From positions 94,701 to 158,700 of the forward strand of contig VMTC01000107.1 of the NCBI GenBank assembly GCA_013791765.1: a stretch of DNA of 64,000 nucleotides, read 5' to 3'. Numbering within the stretch: position 1 is the first letter of the stretch; every line of letters starts with the position of its first letter. This DNA comes from Rhodoferax sp. Its GTDB lineage: Bacteria > Pseudomonadota > Gammaproteobacteria > Burkholderiales > Burkholderiaceae_C. Of this stretch, positions 46,780 through 55,121 are shown piece after piece. A program made the position numbers and the translations under genes. The notes beneath the pieces are model-generated. The model ran no database searches and had not been told where the DNA came from. It saw only the letters and a list, made by a program, of their open reading frames with translations.

Positions 46780-46881
46780 CCGGGATCCTTTGGTTTGGGT
46801 GCTGCAGGCAAAGGGCGCAAGCATAGCAAGAGCGGCGCCGGACTGCGCCATTGCGCGGGTAATAACCCTGATCGCCCTGCC

Positions 46882-48219
46882 TCAGGATGCCTGCGCCGCG
46901 CGCGGCAATTTGAGCGTGGCGCACAGTCCACCTTGCGCCCGATTCGCCAGCAGCAGCTCACCGCCGTGCAGCAAAGCCACGTCTTTGGCTATGGACAAGC
47001 CCAGGCCGACACCGCCGGTGGCACTGTTGCGCGACGCATCAGGCCGGTAATAGGGCTCGGTGACGCGGGCGAGTTCAAGCGCGGCAATGCCCGGCCCGGC
47101 GTCTTCGACCATGATGCGCAATTCGGTCGCATCGTCCTGCACGCGCAGATGCGCACCAGCGCCATATTTAATGGCGTTGTCGATCAGGTTCTGCAGCGCC
47201 CGGCGCAGGTTTGACAAGCGCCCGCTGTAGGATGCCAGCGCCTGGCCCTCAATGCTGATGTGACGCCCGAGCACCAGCGCGTCCTCGCTCATGCTGGCCA
47301 GCAGCGCATTGATGTCGATCGGGCGCACCGCTTCGCTGCTTTGCAAGCCGCGCAGGTAGTCCAGCGTGGCATCGATCATGGCCGCCATGGCATCGAGATC
47401 AGCGCCCATCTGGTCCCGCAGTTTCTCGTCGTCCACCAGCTCGGCGCGCAAGCGCAATCGCGTCAGCGGCGTGCGCAGGTCGTGCGACACCGCCGCCAGT
47501 GCGCGTGAGCGCTCACTGACCAAGCCTTTGATGCGGGCCTGCATCCGGTTGAAGGCCTGCGCGGCGCGGCGCGTCTCCAGCGGACCGGCCTCAAGCAGGG
47601 CGGGCGCATCCAGGTCACGCCCGAGCGCATCGGCGGCGTGGGCGAGTTGCTTGAGTGGCTGAGTTGCCTGCCGCACCGCCAGCAGCACGACCCCAATCAC
47701 GATCAGCAGCGTGACCAGCAGGCGCACGATCAGATCGCTGGGCAAAGCCGGGGTGACTGGCTCGCGTCCGCCCGAAAATCTTACCCATTGCCCGTCCTGC
47801 AGCCGCACATCAAAGCTGCGCGGCATGATATTGCCGCGCATCATGCCCATGCCGGCGGCACCGCCCACCGGGCGGATTTCACGCGCACTGCCGAGCCGCT
47901 CGTTGAACAGGTTGCGCATCGCGCCGCGTTGCGGGTTCGGTGAGACTTGATCCGCGCTGATCAGGCTCACCTGCCAATTGCCATAGGACAGCGTTTCAAG
48001 CGCAGCACTGCGCTGCGCTGGCGCAGTGGCCTCCAGGGAGCGTACAGCCTGCGCCATTCGGTCAACAAAATTTTGCCCGCGCGCTTGCGACACAACGGTG
48101 GCGCGCTCACCCCATTGCAACCACATGCTGACCCCTTGCGCCACCAGCAGCCCAAGCAGCAGGATCAGCGCCATGCGCACGAACAGGCTGGACGGCCAAT
48201 GCCGCCAACTCAGGCGCAT
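46882..48219 (-). CDS. Sensor histidine kinase (EnvZ/CpxA-like)
   Basis: 445 aa. Helix 1 (ALILLLGLLVAQGVSMWLQW), a periplasmic loop of about 120 residues, helix 2 (VRLLVTLLIVIGVVLLAV), a HAMP linker, and the kinase core: HisKA ALAAVSHDLRTPLTRLRLRA, N-box NLIDNAIKYG, EDAGPGI, GVGLGLSI. The periplasmic loop contains GAAGMGMMRGNIMPR, a Met-rich run that might bind a soft metal. It overlaps the upstream response regulator gene by 10 bases. Confidence 0.9.
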   Translation of the reverse strand: MRLSWRHWPSSLFVRMALILLLGLLVAQGVSMWLQWGERATVVSQARGQNFVDRMAQAVRSLEATAPAQRSAALETLSYGNWQVSLISADQVSPNPQRGAMRNLFNERLGSAREIRPVGGAAGMGMMRGNIMPRSFDVRLQDGQWVRFSGGREPVTPALPSDLIVRLLVTLLIVIGVVLLAVRQATQPLKQLAHAADALGRDLDAPALLEAGPLETRRAAQAFNRMQARIKGLVSERSRALAAVSHDLRTPLTRLRLRAELVDDEKLRDQMGADLDAMAAMIDATLDYLRGLQSSEAVRPIDINALLASMSEDALVLGRHISIEGQALASYSGRLSNLRRALQNLIDNAIKYGAGAHLRVQDDATELRIMVEDAGPGIAALELARVTEPYYRPDASRNSATGGVGLGLSIAKDVALLHGGELLLANRAQGGLCATLKLPRAAQAS

Positions 48220-48941
48220 TGCGCCTGCCTCTGCACCGTGGCGGCCAGCACATAGCCTTCACCGCGCACGGTCTTGATCAATTGCGGTTCGCGGCTGTCG
48301 TCGCGCAGGCGCTGGCGCAAGCGACTGACCTGCACGTCAATCGCCCGATCAAAAGCCTCGGCTTCGCGGCCGTGGATCATTTCGGTCAACTGATCGCGAC
48401 TCAAGACGCGGTTCGGGTGGTCCAGCAAGATGTGTAAGAGCCGGTACTCACCGCCCGACAAGGGTGTGACGACGCCGTCGGGCGCGGTTAACAGGCGCTC
48501 GGCCGTATCCAGGCACCAGCCGGCAAAGCACAGACAGCGCGCCGACTCGGGCCGCAAATTGGGCGGCAGCGCGCGTGTGCGGCGCAAGATGGACTTGATG
48601 CGGGCCAGCAGCTCGCGCGGGTTGAACGGCTTGACCAGGTAGTCGTCCGCGCCCATCTCAATGCCGACGATGCGGTCGGTCTCCTCACCCAGCGCAGTCA
48701 ACATCAGCACCGGCAGGTTGGACTTGGCGCGCAGGTCGCGGCACAGCGTGAGGCCATCGGTGTCGGGCAGCATCAAGTCCAGCACCACCAGGTCAACAAC
48801 ATGGCGCTCCAGCATTTGCCACATCTCGCGGCCGTCGCGGGCGGCAACGGCCTCCATCTGGTTGCGCGTCAGGTAGTCGACCAGCAAGCGGCGAATTTCC
48901 GGCTCGTCATCGACGATCAGAATGCAATCTCGTTTTTCCAT
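48210..48941 (-). CDS. OmpR-family response regulator
   Basis: 243 aa. A receiver (ILIVDDEPEIRRLLVDYL; phospho-Asp in VVLDLMLPDTDGLT; K in DYLVKPFNPREL) and a C-terminal winged-helix domain (LDHPNRVLSRDQLTEMIHGR, IDVQVSRLRQRLR, IKTVRGEGYVL). First gene of the pair with the histidine kinase and divergent from the Met/Gly-rich protein gene across about 225 bases, suggesting that this pair controls it. Confidence 0.93.
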   Translation of the reverse strand: MEKRDCILIVDDEPEIRRLLVDYLTRNQMEAVAARDGREMWQMLERHVVDLVVLDLMLPDTDGLTLCRDLRAKSNLPVLMLTALGEETDRIVGIEMGADDYLVKPFNPRELLARIKSILRRTRALPPNLRPESARCLCFAGWCLDTAERLLTAPDGVVTPLSGGEYRLLHILLDHPNRVLSRDQLTEMIHGREAEAFDRAIDVQVSRLRQRLRDDSREPQLIKTVRGEGYVLAATVQRQAQCA

Positions 48942-49166
48942 CTATTTTTCCTTGCACGCTTGGCACACGCCAAAGCCCCTGGGGATCTATTTTCAACGCG
49001 CTGGCGCCGGGTTTGTAACGCACTGTATCGCAAGGCGGGGCTGCAACGCTGTGATGCAAATCAGCCCTGGCGCGCAACACGCCGCTTACATCGTTGCGAT
49101 CCAATGGTCTTCAAGGACGAAGGAGTCGCCGACGTCCGGCAGTAGTACAAAAGTGAAGGAACCATC

Positions 49167-49571
49167 ATGAAAACATCAACACTCCTGAAAAGTATTTCTT
49201 TAGTCGCCGTGCTCGGCGCTACCCTGGCCCTGCCGGTGCTGGCACACCCCGGCGCGGGCATGGGTGGTGGCATGGGAATGGGTGGTGGCATGGGAATGGG
49301 CGTGGGCATGGGCATGCAGAACGGCCCCGGCACTGGCCCCATGGGCCCCGGTGCCCGTGGCATGGGCGTCGGCGCCAACCTGATGAGCCCGCAAGAGCGC
49401 ACCGCCATGATGGTCAAAATGCGCGCCGTCAAGACCTATGACGAATGCAAACTGGTGCAAAGCGAGCAGCACAAGGCCATGCAAGCACGCGCCAAGGAGA
49501 AAGGCATCACCCTGCCGGAACCGCGGCAAAATCGCTGCGACATGATGAAAGCGCGCGGTCTGATTGGGTAG
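49167..49571 (+). CDS. Met/Gly-rich exported protein, putative metal-binding
   Basis: 134 aa. Signal peptide (LKSISLVAVLGATLALPVLA) then a Met-Gly-rich segment built of near-repeats (GAGMGGGMGMGGGMGMGVG then MQNGPGTGPMGPGARGMG, about 15 methionines). It continues with a more ordinary C-terminal half with two Cys (DECKLVQSEQHKAM, QNRCDMMKARGLIG). Met-rich periplasmic proteins often bind Cu(I) or Ag(I). The repeats arise from short DNA duplications (GGCATGGGAATGGG units). Divergent from the OmpR-type two-component genes. ATG at 49167. Confidence 0.8.
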   Translation: MKTSTLLKSISLVAVLGATLALPVLAHPGAGMGGGMGMGGGMGMGVGMGMQNGPGTGPMGPGARGMGVGANLMSPQERTAMMVKMRAVKTYDECKLVQSEQHKAMQARAKEKGITLPEPRQNRCDMMKARGLIG

Positions 49572-49923
49572 AAAAGTTGGGGGTGCGATTCGAAGTGATG
49601 TGGCACGCTGAAGAAATCAAGGCTTCACCTCAAGCCCGGCACCTTTTGAATTCCCCTTGCCAGCGCACCCAACCGCTCGCAGAATCAGTCGGGTGATACG
49701 CTTTGCGTAGGTCAAGGAGGAAAACGCGCAGCGGGCGCCGGGACACGTAGCAAAGCGTATCGCCCGGCTGATTCACCCACCACCGTGATATCAGCCCCGA
49801 TCCAATAGACACACCTGAGTGCTTCGGAAAAGAACCATTAATCTGAAGCCCACATCACGTTGAATCGCACCTGCGGGCAAAGGCGGGCCCGCCCGCCCGC
49901 TTGGCTTGTCGTATGCTTATGCA
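49572..49923. other. Intergenic region carrying a 25-bp inverted repeat
   Basis: No gene supported. It holds the inverted repeat reported separately (49682-49774). The A/T-poor remainder shows nothing else; the downstream ATG at 49924 is the next gene start. Confidence 0.4.
49682..49774. repeat. Long inverted repeat with 25-bp arms
   Basis: Left arm 49682-49706 (GAATCAGTCGGGTGATACGC...) and right arm 49750-49774 are complementary at 23 of 25 positions, around a 43-base loop. It lies between the metal-protein gene and the next operon. Could be a MITE-like element, a terminator or a recombination scar. No flanking target duplication was found by eye. Confidence 0.75.
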
Positions 49924-51291
49924 ATGAACTCCAGCACTCCAAATTCAGTCACCGGACTGAGTCAGCCGCCTGCCGCGGCACCCGCCGCAGCGCTTTTGCC
50001 GAACCGCAGCCCGGCCGAATTTTTGAACCAGGACTGCTTTTGTCGCACCCTGAACCAGACCCGCTTGCGCGAGCAGATTGAACGCGAGCCCAGCCTCAAG
50101 GGGCTGATGGCCAACATCAGCCAGACCCGGCCGCATCTGTTCTCGTCCACCGTTGTCTTTCTGGCTGACGAGATGGCCCAACAGATGGCCGCGACCATTG
50201 CCGCCATAGAGCGCGTTATCGCGCTGCCCCACTACCAGGCCCAGGCCTTGGCGCGCTCGCCCGCCATGGCACAGCACGCGTTCGGGCCGGTCGGCGCTTG
50301 CATGGGCTTTGACTTTCATCTGGGCGAGCAGGGGCCGCAGCTGATCGAGATCAACACCAATGCCGGTGGCGCCTTGCTCAATGTGGCGCTGGCGCGGGCG
50401 CAAGAGACCTGTTGCAAGGAGATGGACTGGGCTTTCGCCCCGAAAGCCTCGCCCGACAGGCTGGAGCAGACTTTTTTTGACATGTTCAGGCTGGAGTGGC
50501 AGCGCCAGCGCGGCGATGCCGTCCTGGGCTACGCCCTGATTGTGGACGACGACCCAAGCGCGCAGTACCTGGCGCCCGAATTTGAGCTGTTCCGGCAATT
50601 GTTCATTCGCCACGGCGTCGCCGCCAGCGTGGCGGACCCTCAAGAGCTGGTTTGGCGCGACGGCCAGCTCTGGCACGCGGACCGGGTGGTGGACCTGGTC
50701 TACAACCGCCTGACTGATTTCTACCTGAGCGAGCCCAGTCACCAGGCGCTCAAGAGCGCTTACGAGGCGGGTGCCGTGGTGCTGACGCCGCACCCGCGCT
50801 CGCACGCGCTGTACGCCGACAAGCGCAACCTGATCGCACTCAGCCAGGATGAGCTGCTGGCCACTTGGGGCGCCACCCGCGCCGACCGCCGCCTGTTGCA
50901 GGCGGGCGTGCCGCAAACCCAACTCGTCACCCCCGAGCGCGCCGATGAACTCTGGGCCCGGCGCCGCCAGCTGTTTTTCAAGCCGGTTGCCAGCTACGGC
51001 GGCAAGGCCGCTTACCGCGGTGACAAGCTCACGCGTCGGGTCTGGGGCGAGATTCTGGCGGGCGACTTTGTGGCACAGGCGCTGGTGCCGCCGGGCCAGC
51101 GCCTGATTGAAGTCGATGGCGTGCAGACCGACCTGAAGTTTGACCTGCGCGCCTACACCTACAACGGTGCCGTCCAACTGCTGGCGGCGCGCATGTATGC
51201 CGGGCAAACCACCAACTTCCGCACCGAGGGCGGCGGCTTCGCGCCGGTGATCGTATTGCCGGCGCAGTCTCAGGCCCCAGGGGAGCGCTGA
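49924..51291 (+). CDS. ATP-grasp-like protein, partner of an asparagine-synthase-type amidotransferase
   Basis: 455 aa from the ATG at 49924 (MNSSTPNSVTGLSQPPAAAP); the in-frame TTG at 49906 is unlikely. No exact family name. Features are FGPVGACMGFDFHLGEQGPQ and LIEINTNAGGALLNVALARA (ATP-grasp-like ligand site), and a C-terminal half with FKPVASYGGKAAYRGDKLTR and QTDLKFDLRAYTYNGAVQLL reminiscent of peptide/amide ligases. Its stop overlaps the ATG of the amidotransferase by 1 base (TGATG), so the two are translationally coupled. It could build the amide or dipeptide that the amidotransferase finishes. Function inferred. Confidence 0.7.
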   Translation: MNSSTPNSVTGLSQPPAAAPAAALLPNRSPAEFLNQDCFCRTLNQTRLREQIEREPSLKGLMANISQTRPHLFSSTVVFLADEMAQQMAATIAAIERVIALPHYQAQALARSPAMAQHAFGPVGACMGFDFHLGEQGPQLIEINTNAGGALLNVALARAQETCCKEMDWAFAPKASPDRLEQTFFDMFRLEWQRQRGDAVLGYALIVDDDPSAQYLAPEFELFRQLFIRHGVAASVADPQELVWRDGQLWHADRVVDLVYNRLTDFYLSEPSHQALKSAYEAGAVVLTPHPRSHALYADKRNLIALSQDELLATWGATRADRRLLQAGVPQTQLVTPERADELWARRRQLFFKPVASYGGKAAYRGDKLTRRVWGEILAGDFVAQALVPPGQRLIEVDGVQTDLKFDLRAYTYNGAVQLLAARMYAGQTTNFRTEGGGFAPVIVLPAQSQAPGER

Positions 51292-53093
51292 TGTGCGGCA
51301 TTTGTGGTGAGCTGCGTTTTGACGGCGCATCGCCGGATCTGGCGGCGATTGAGCGCATGTCGGAGCAACTCGCGCGCCGGGGCCCGGATGACGCGGGCAC
51401 TTACCAGAACGGTCCGCTGGCCTTGGGGCATCGGCGCCTGTCCATCATTGATTTGTCAACCGCCGCGCACCAGCCGATGGTGGACACGGCGTTGCAATTG
51501 GCGCTTGTCTTCAATGGCACGATTTACAACTACCGCGAACTGCAGGACGAGCTGCGCGCCCTGGGCTACACCTTCTTCTCCGACGGGGACAGCGAAGTCA
51601 TCCTCAAGGCCTACCACGCCTGGGGCGAGCAGTGCGTCCAGCGCTTCATCGGCATGTTTGCCTTTGCCATTTGGGACCAGCACAAGAGCGGGCTGTTTCT
51701 GGCACGTGACCGCTTTGGCATCAAGCCGCTGTACCTGAACCAGACCGACCAGCGCCTGCGCTTTGCGTCGAGCCTGCCGGCGCTGCTGGCAGGCGGCGGG
51801 GTCGACACCACGCTCGATCCGGTCGCGCTGCACCATCACTTCACCCTGCATACGGTGGTGCCAGCGCCGCGCACGGTGCTAAAGGGCGTGCGCAAGTTGC
51901 CACCAGCCTCGACGCTTCGGCTCGGGTCGGACGGCACGCGCACCGAGCAGGTCTATTGGACGCTGGACGCCACCCGGCCCGATCAACCCTTGTCCGAAGA
52001 CGACTGGCTCGCCGCCACACGCGCCGCTTTGAGGCGTGCGGTCGAGCGCCGGCGGCTGGCGGCCGACGTGCCGGTCGGCGTGCTGCTGTCGGGGGGCCTG
52101 GATTCAAGTCTGCTGGTCGCGCTGCTGGCGGATCATGTGCCTGAGCTTCGCACCTTTTCAATCGGTTTTGAAGACGTGGGCGCCGACTCTGAAAAAGCCG
52201 ACGAATTTGAATTCTCGGACCAGATTGCCCAGCACTTTCACACCCGGCATCAGCAGTTCAGCATTCCCAACCAGGAGGTGATGCAGCGACTGCCAGAAGC
52301 CGTTGCACAGATGACCGAACCGATGGTCAGCCACGACGTGATCGCGTTCTATTTGCTCAGCGAGCGCGTCTCCAAAGAAGTCAAAGTGGTGCTGTCGGGC
52401 CAGGGGGCTGACGAAGTGTTTGGCGGCTACTTCTGGTACCCCAAGATGCAGGCCGCACAAGGATCAGCACTGGAGCGCTTCAGCCAGCATTACTTTGACC
52501 GCGACCACGCCGAATACCTGCAAATGATTGCACCAAAGTTTCAGGTCGGCGACGTCAGCTCCGATTTGATTGCCGGCGAACTCGCAAAGCCGCACGCCGA
52601 CACCTTCCTGGATCAGGTCTGGCGCCTGGACGCCACCACGCTGATCGTGGACGACCCGGTCAAGCGTGTGGACAACATGCCGATGGCCTGGGGCCTGGAG
52701 GTGCGCGTGCCCTTTCTGGACCACGAGTTGGTGGAGCTGGCGGCGCGCATGCCGCCTGAACTCAAACTCAAGGAAGGTGGCAAGTTCCCGCTCAAGGCGA
52801 TGGCACGCGGGCTGATTCCAGACACGGTGATCGATCGGCCCAAGGGCTATTTCCCGGTGCCGGCACTCAAGTACGTGCGCGGGCCGTTTCTGGAACTCAT
52901 GCGCACGATCTTGATGTCAGACGCCTGCCTCAAGCGCGGGCTCTACCAGCGAGACTACGTGGACCGACTGCTGGCTGACCCGGAAGCGCCAGCGCACTTC
53001 ACCCGCATCAATGGCAGCAAGCTGTGGCACCTGGCGCTTCTGGAATGGTGGCTGCAGTTGCATGTTGACACATTCAGCGTGAATCCAGATTAG
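51291..53093 (+). CDS. Glutamine-hydrolysing amidotransferase of the N-acetylglutaminylglutamine-amide type
   Basis: 600 aa. N-terminal nucleophile glutaminase with catalytic Cys2 (MCGICGELRF, RRGPDDAGT, GHRRLSIIDLS), then the asparagine-synthase-like domain with the PP-loop LLSGGLDSSLLV. Family-specific stretches GVDTTLDPVALHHHFTLHTV, DPVKRVDNMPMAWGLEVR and RPKGYFPVPALKYVRGPF are much closer to the TIGR03104 class (amidotransferase of the N-acetylglutaminylglutamine amide osmolyte) than to AsnB. The usual partners of that system (GNAT/ATP-grasp synthetase and M42 hydrolase) are not here; the coupled gene is a different ATP-grasp-like protein. Confidence 0.88.
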   Translation: MCGICGELRFDGASPDLAAIERMSEQLARRGPDDAGTYQNGPLALGHRRLSIIDLSTAAHQPMVDTALQLALVFNGTIYNYRELQDELRALGYTFFSDGDSEVILKAYHAWGEQCVQRFIGMFAFAIWDQHKSGLFLARDRFGIKPLYLNQTDQRLRFASSLPALLAGGGVDTTLDPVALHHHFTLHTVVPAPRTVLKGVRKLPPASTLRLGSDGTRTEQVYWTLDATRPDQPLSEDDWLAATRAALRRAVERRRLAADVPVGVLLSGGLDSSLLVALLADHVPELRTFSIGFEDVGADSEKADEFEFSDQIAQHFHTRHQQFSIPNQEVMQRLPEAVAQMTEPMVSHDVIAFYLLSERVSKEVKVVLSGQGADEVFGGYFWYPKMQAAQGSALERFSQHYFDRDHAEYLQMIAPKFQVGDVSSDLIAGELAKPHADTFLDQVWRLDATTLIVDDPVKRVDNMPMAWGLEVRVPFLDHELVELAARMPPELKLKEGGKFPLKAMARGLIPDTVIDRPKGYFPVPALKYVRGPFLELMRTILMSDACLKRGLYQRDYVDRLLADPEAPAHFTRINGSKLWHLALLEWWLQLHVDTFSVNPD

Positions 53094-53303
53094 AATTTTG
53101 TCGGCGTTCAAAAATAAGAAGTACAGCCGCGGCCCGTTTGACAAGTAAAACAAGCCCACCAGCCAGGTTGACAAGGGAGAAAATAAATCAAGCATCCTGC
53201 CGAGCCGCTGGCGCACGATGGCGACAGCGCTATCCGTCTGATCGCGGGGACGCCGTCGCTCACACTGGCCAAATATGTTGTCGCAGCCATTGCACTGGGC
53301 GCG

Positions 53304-55112
53304 GTGGCTACCTTGGTGCAACTGGCTTTCGGCGGGCTGGCCGCGAGCCTGCGAGTGGCCGGACCACTGATATTGCTCTCGGTGGCGACCACGGGCTGGT
53401 ATTTTCTTTCTCGCGGCAGGATCGAACTGGCTTTCCGAGTCGTTGCATTCGGTCTGTGGATCGCGATCACCGCCATCGCCATCTTCACAGGCGGCGTGCG
53501 GGCGCCTGTGATCATCGTCTACCCGGTGCTGATCTTGATGTCGGGCTGGATGATCAATGCGCGGGTCGCGCTGGTATTGACCGCCCTCACCGTGGCCGCG
53601 ACTAGCGGTCTATTTCTGGCCGAGCTCTGGGGGCTACTGCCGCCTGAACTGGCTTCACCCCTGACGTTTTACGCTGGCGATCAAATCCTGGTCTATTTGC
53701 TGTCGGCCGTGCTGGTGGTTTTTGTCTTGCGCGCCTACCAGAGTCGTTTGCAGCAGCTGCGCCAAGCCAGCAGCGATCTGGCGCAGCGCACCTTGGCGCT
53801 GGAGGAGAGCCAAGCCGAACTGCACCGCGCGCAAGCGGTCGCCAGGGTGGGGAGTTGGGTGTACGACATCGCGGGTGATCGCTTACGCTTGTCGGCCGAG
53901 ACCTGTCGTATTTTTGGGCTGCCTGAAGGCACCGGTGCCACTCATGCAGACTACCTGCTGCGGGTGCATCCGGCTGACCGGGGTGACGTGGAGCAAGCCT
54001 GGCAGCGTGCATTACGCGGCGACGACTTTGACCATACGCACCGCATCCTGGTCGGCAAAACAGTGCGCTGGGTGCGTCAAAAGGCTGAATCGCGCTTTGC
54101 CGACGATGGCCTGCGACATAGCGCAGTCGGCGTGACGCAAGATATTACCGAGCTGAAGCAGGCGCAGGCCGCCATGCAGGAAAGCGAGCAGCGCTACCGC
54201 ACCATGATCGAATGGACGCCGGAGTCGATTCTGGTGCACCGGCGCGGACAGATTATTTATGCCAACCCGGCGGCGATCAAGTTGTTTGGCGCAGTCGATG
54301 CAGCGAGCTTGCTGCGCAAACCCACGGCGGAACTGATTCACCCCGACGACTTGCAGGCCCAGACCGAACGCATGAAAAGCATCTATGACCAGGTGGCCAT
54401 CACACCCATGGTGGCTGCGCGTTTTCTCAGGCTAGACGGCAGTGTGATCGATGTTGAGGTTCAAGGCACCGCCATCACCTACGATGGCGCGCCAGCGATC
54501 CACGTTTGCATTCGCGACATCAGCGCACGCAAACAGTTGGAGGATCAAATCCGCCAATTGGCCTTTTACGACAACCTGACCCAGCTGCCGAACCGGCGGC
54601 TGCTGACCGACCGCTTGAACCAGGCCATGACCGTCAGCAAGCGCAGTTCTTGCTATGCGGCCCTGCTGTTTCTGGATCTGGACAACTTCAAGCCGCTCAA
54701 TGATCAACATGGGCATGCGGCAGGTGATTTACTCCTGGCTGACGCCGCTAGGCGACTGCTCAATTGCGTGCGCGAGGTGGACACCGTGGCGCGCTTTGGC
54801 GGCGACGAATTTGTGGTCTTGCTCACCGAGCTCGAACAGGGCGAAGCCCCATCCAGGGTGCAAGCGACCATCGTGGCGGAAAAGATTCGAGCCAGTCTCT
54901 CGGAACCCTACGTGCTGGCCGTCAAGACGGACGAGCAAAACACCCGGCAGATTGAACACCATTGCACCCTCAGCATGGGCGTGGTGCTGTTTAGGGGCCA
55001 CGAAAGCCACCCGGACGATGTCCTCAAATGGGCGGACAGCGCCATGTACCAGGCCAAGCAGGCCGGTCGTAATTCAGTGCGCTATTACGCCCATTCCCAG
55101 GCCAAGGGGTGA
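53304..55112 (+). CDS. PAS-PAS-GGDEF diguanylate cyclase with N-terminal membrane domain
   Basis: 602 aa from a GTG at 53304; in-frame codons extend upstream without an ATG/GTG, so the true start may be missing or non-canonical. About five N-terminal helices (residues 1-140), a short coiled coil, two PAS domains (GSWVYDIAGDRLRLSAETC; YANPAAIKLFGAVDAASLL), then GGDEF (LPNRRLLTDRLNQAM, FLDLDNFKPLNDQHGHAAGD, REVDTVARFGGDEFVVLL). The RxxD I-site precedes the GGDEF active site, so product-inhibited c-di-GMP synthesis is expected. Signal unknown. Confidence 0.9.
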   Translation: MATLVQLAFGGLAASLRVAGPLILLSVATTGWYFLSRGRIELAFRVVAFGLWIAITAIAIFTGGVRAPVIIVYPVLILMSGWMINARVALVLTALTVAATSGLFLAELWGLLPPELASPLTFYAGDQILVYLLSAVLVVFVLRAYQSRLQQLRQASSDLAQRTLALEESQAELHRAQAVARVGSWVYDIAGDRLRLSAETCRIFGLPEGTGATHADYLLRVHPADRGDVEQAWQRALRGDDFDHTHRILVGKTVRWVRQKAESRFADDGLRHSAVGVTQDITELKQAQAAMQESEQRYRTMIEWTPESILVHRRGQIIYANPAAIKLFGAVDAASLLRKPTAELIHPDDLQAQTERMKSIYDQVAITPMVAARFLRLDGSVIDVEVQGTAITYDGAPAIHVCIRDISARKQLEDQIRQLAFYDNLTQLPNRRLLTDRLNQAMTVSKRSSCYAALLFLDLDNFKPLNDQHGHAAGDLLLADAARRLLNCVREVDTVARFGGDEFVVLLTELEQGEAPSRVQATIVAEKIRASLSEPYVLAVKTDEQNTRQIEHHCTLSMGVVLFRGHESHPDDVLKWADSAMYQAKQAGRNSVRYYAHSQAKG

Positions 55113-55121
55113 GCATTGAAT

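Noticed and set aside
49200-49529. 109-codon minus-strand open frame (HAHAHSHATTH repeats) as a His-rich metal protein
   Set aside because: It is the exact mirror of the Met/Gly-rich gene; His repeats arise from reading the ATGGG repeats backwards. The sense frame has a signal peptide and start.
49945-51330. 461-codon open frame antisense to the ATP-grasp-like gene
   Set aside because: Its whole span is covered by the plus-strand gene, which has an overlap-coupled downstream partner and ordered motifs; the antisense frame has none.
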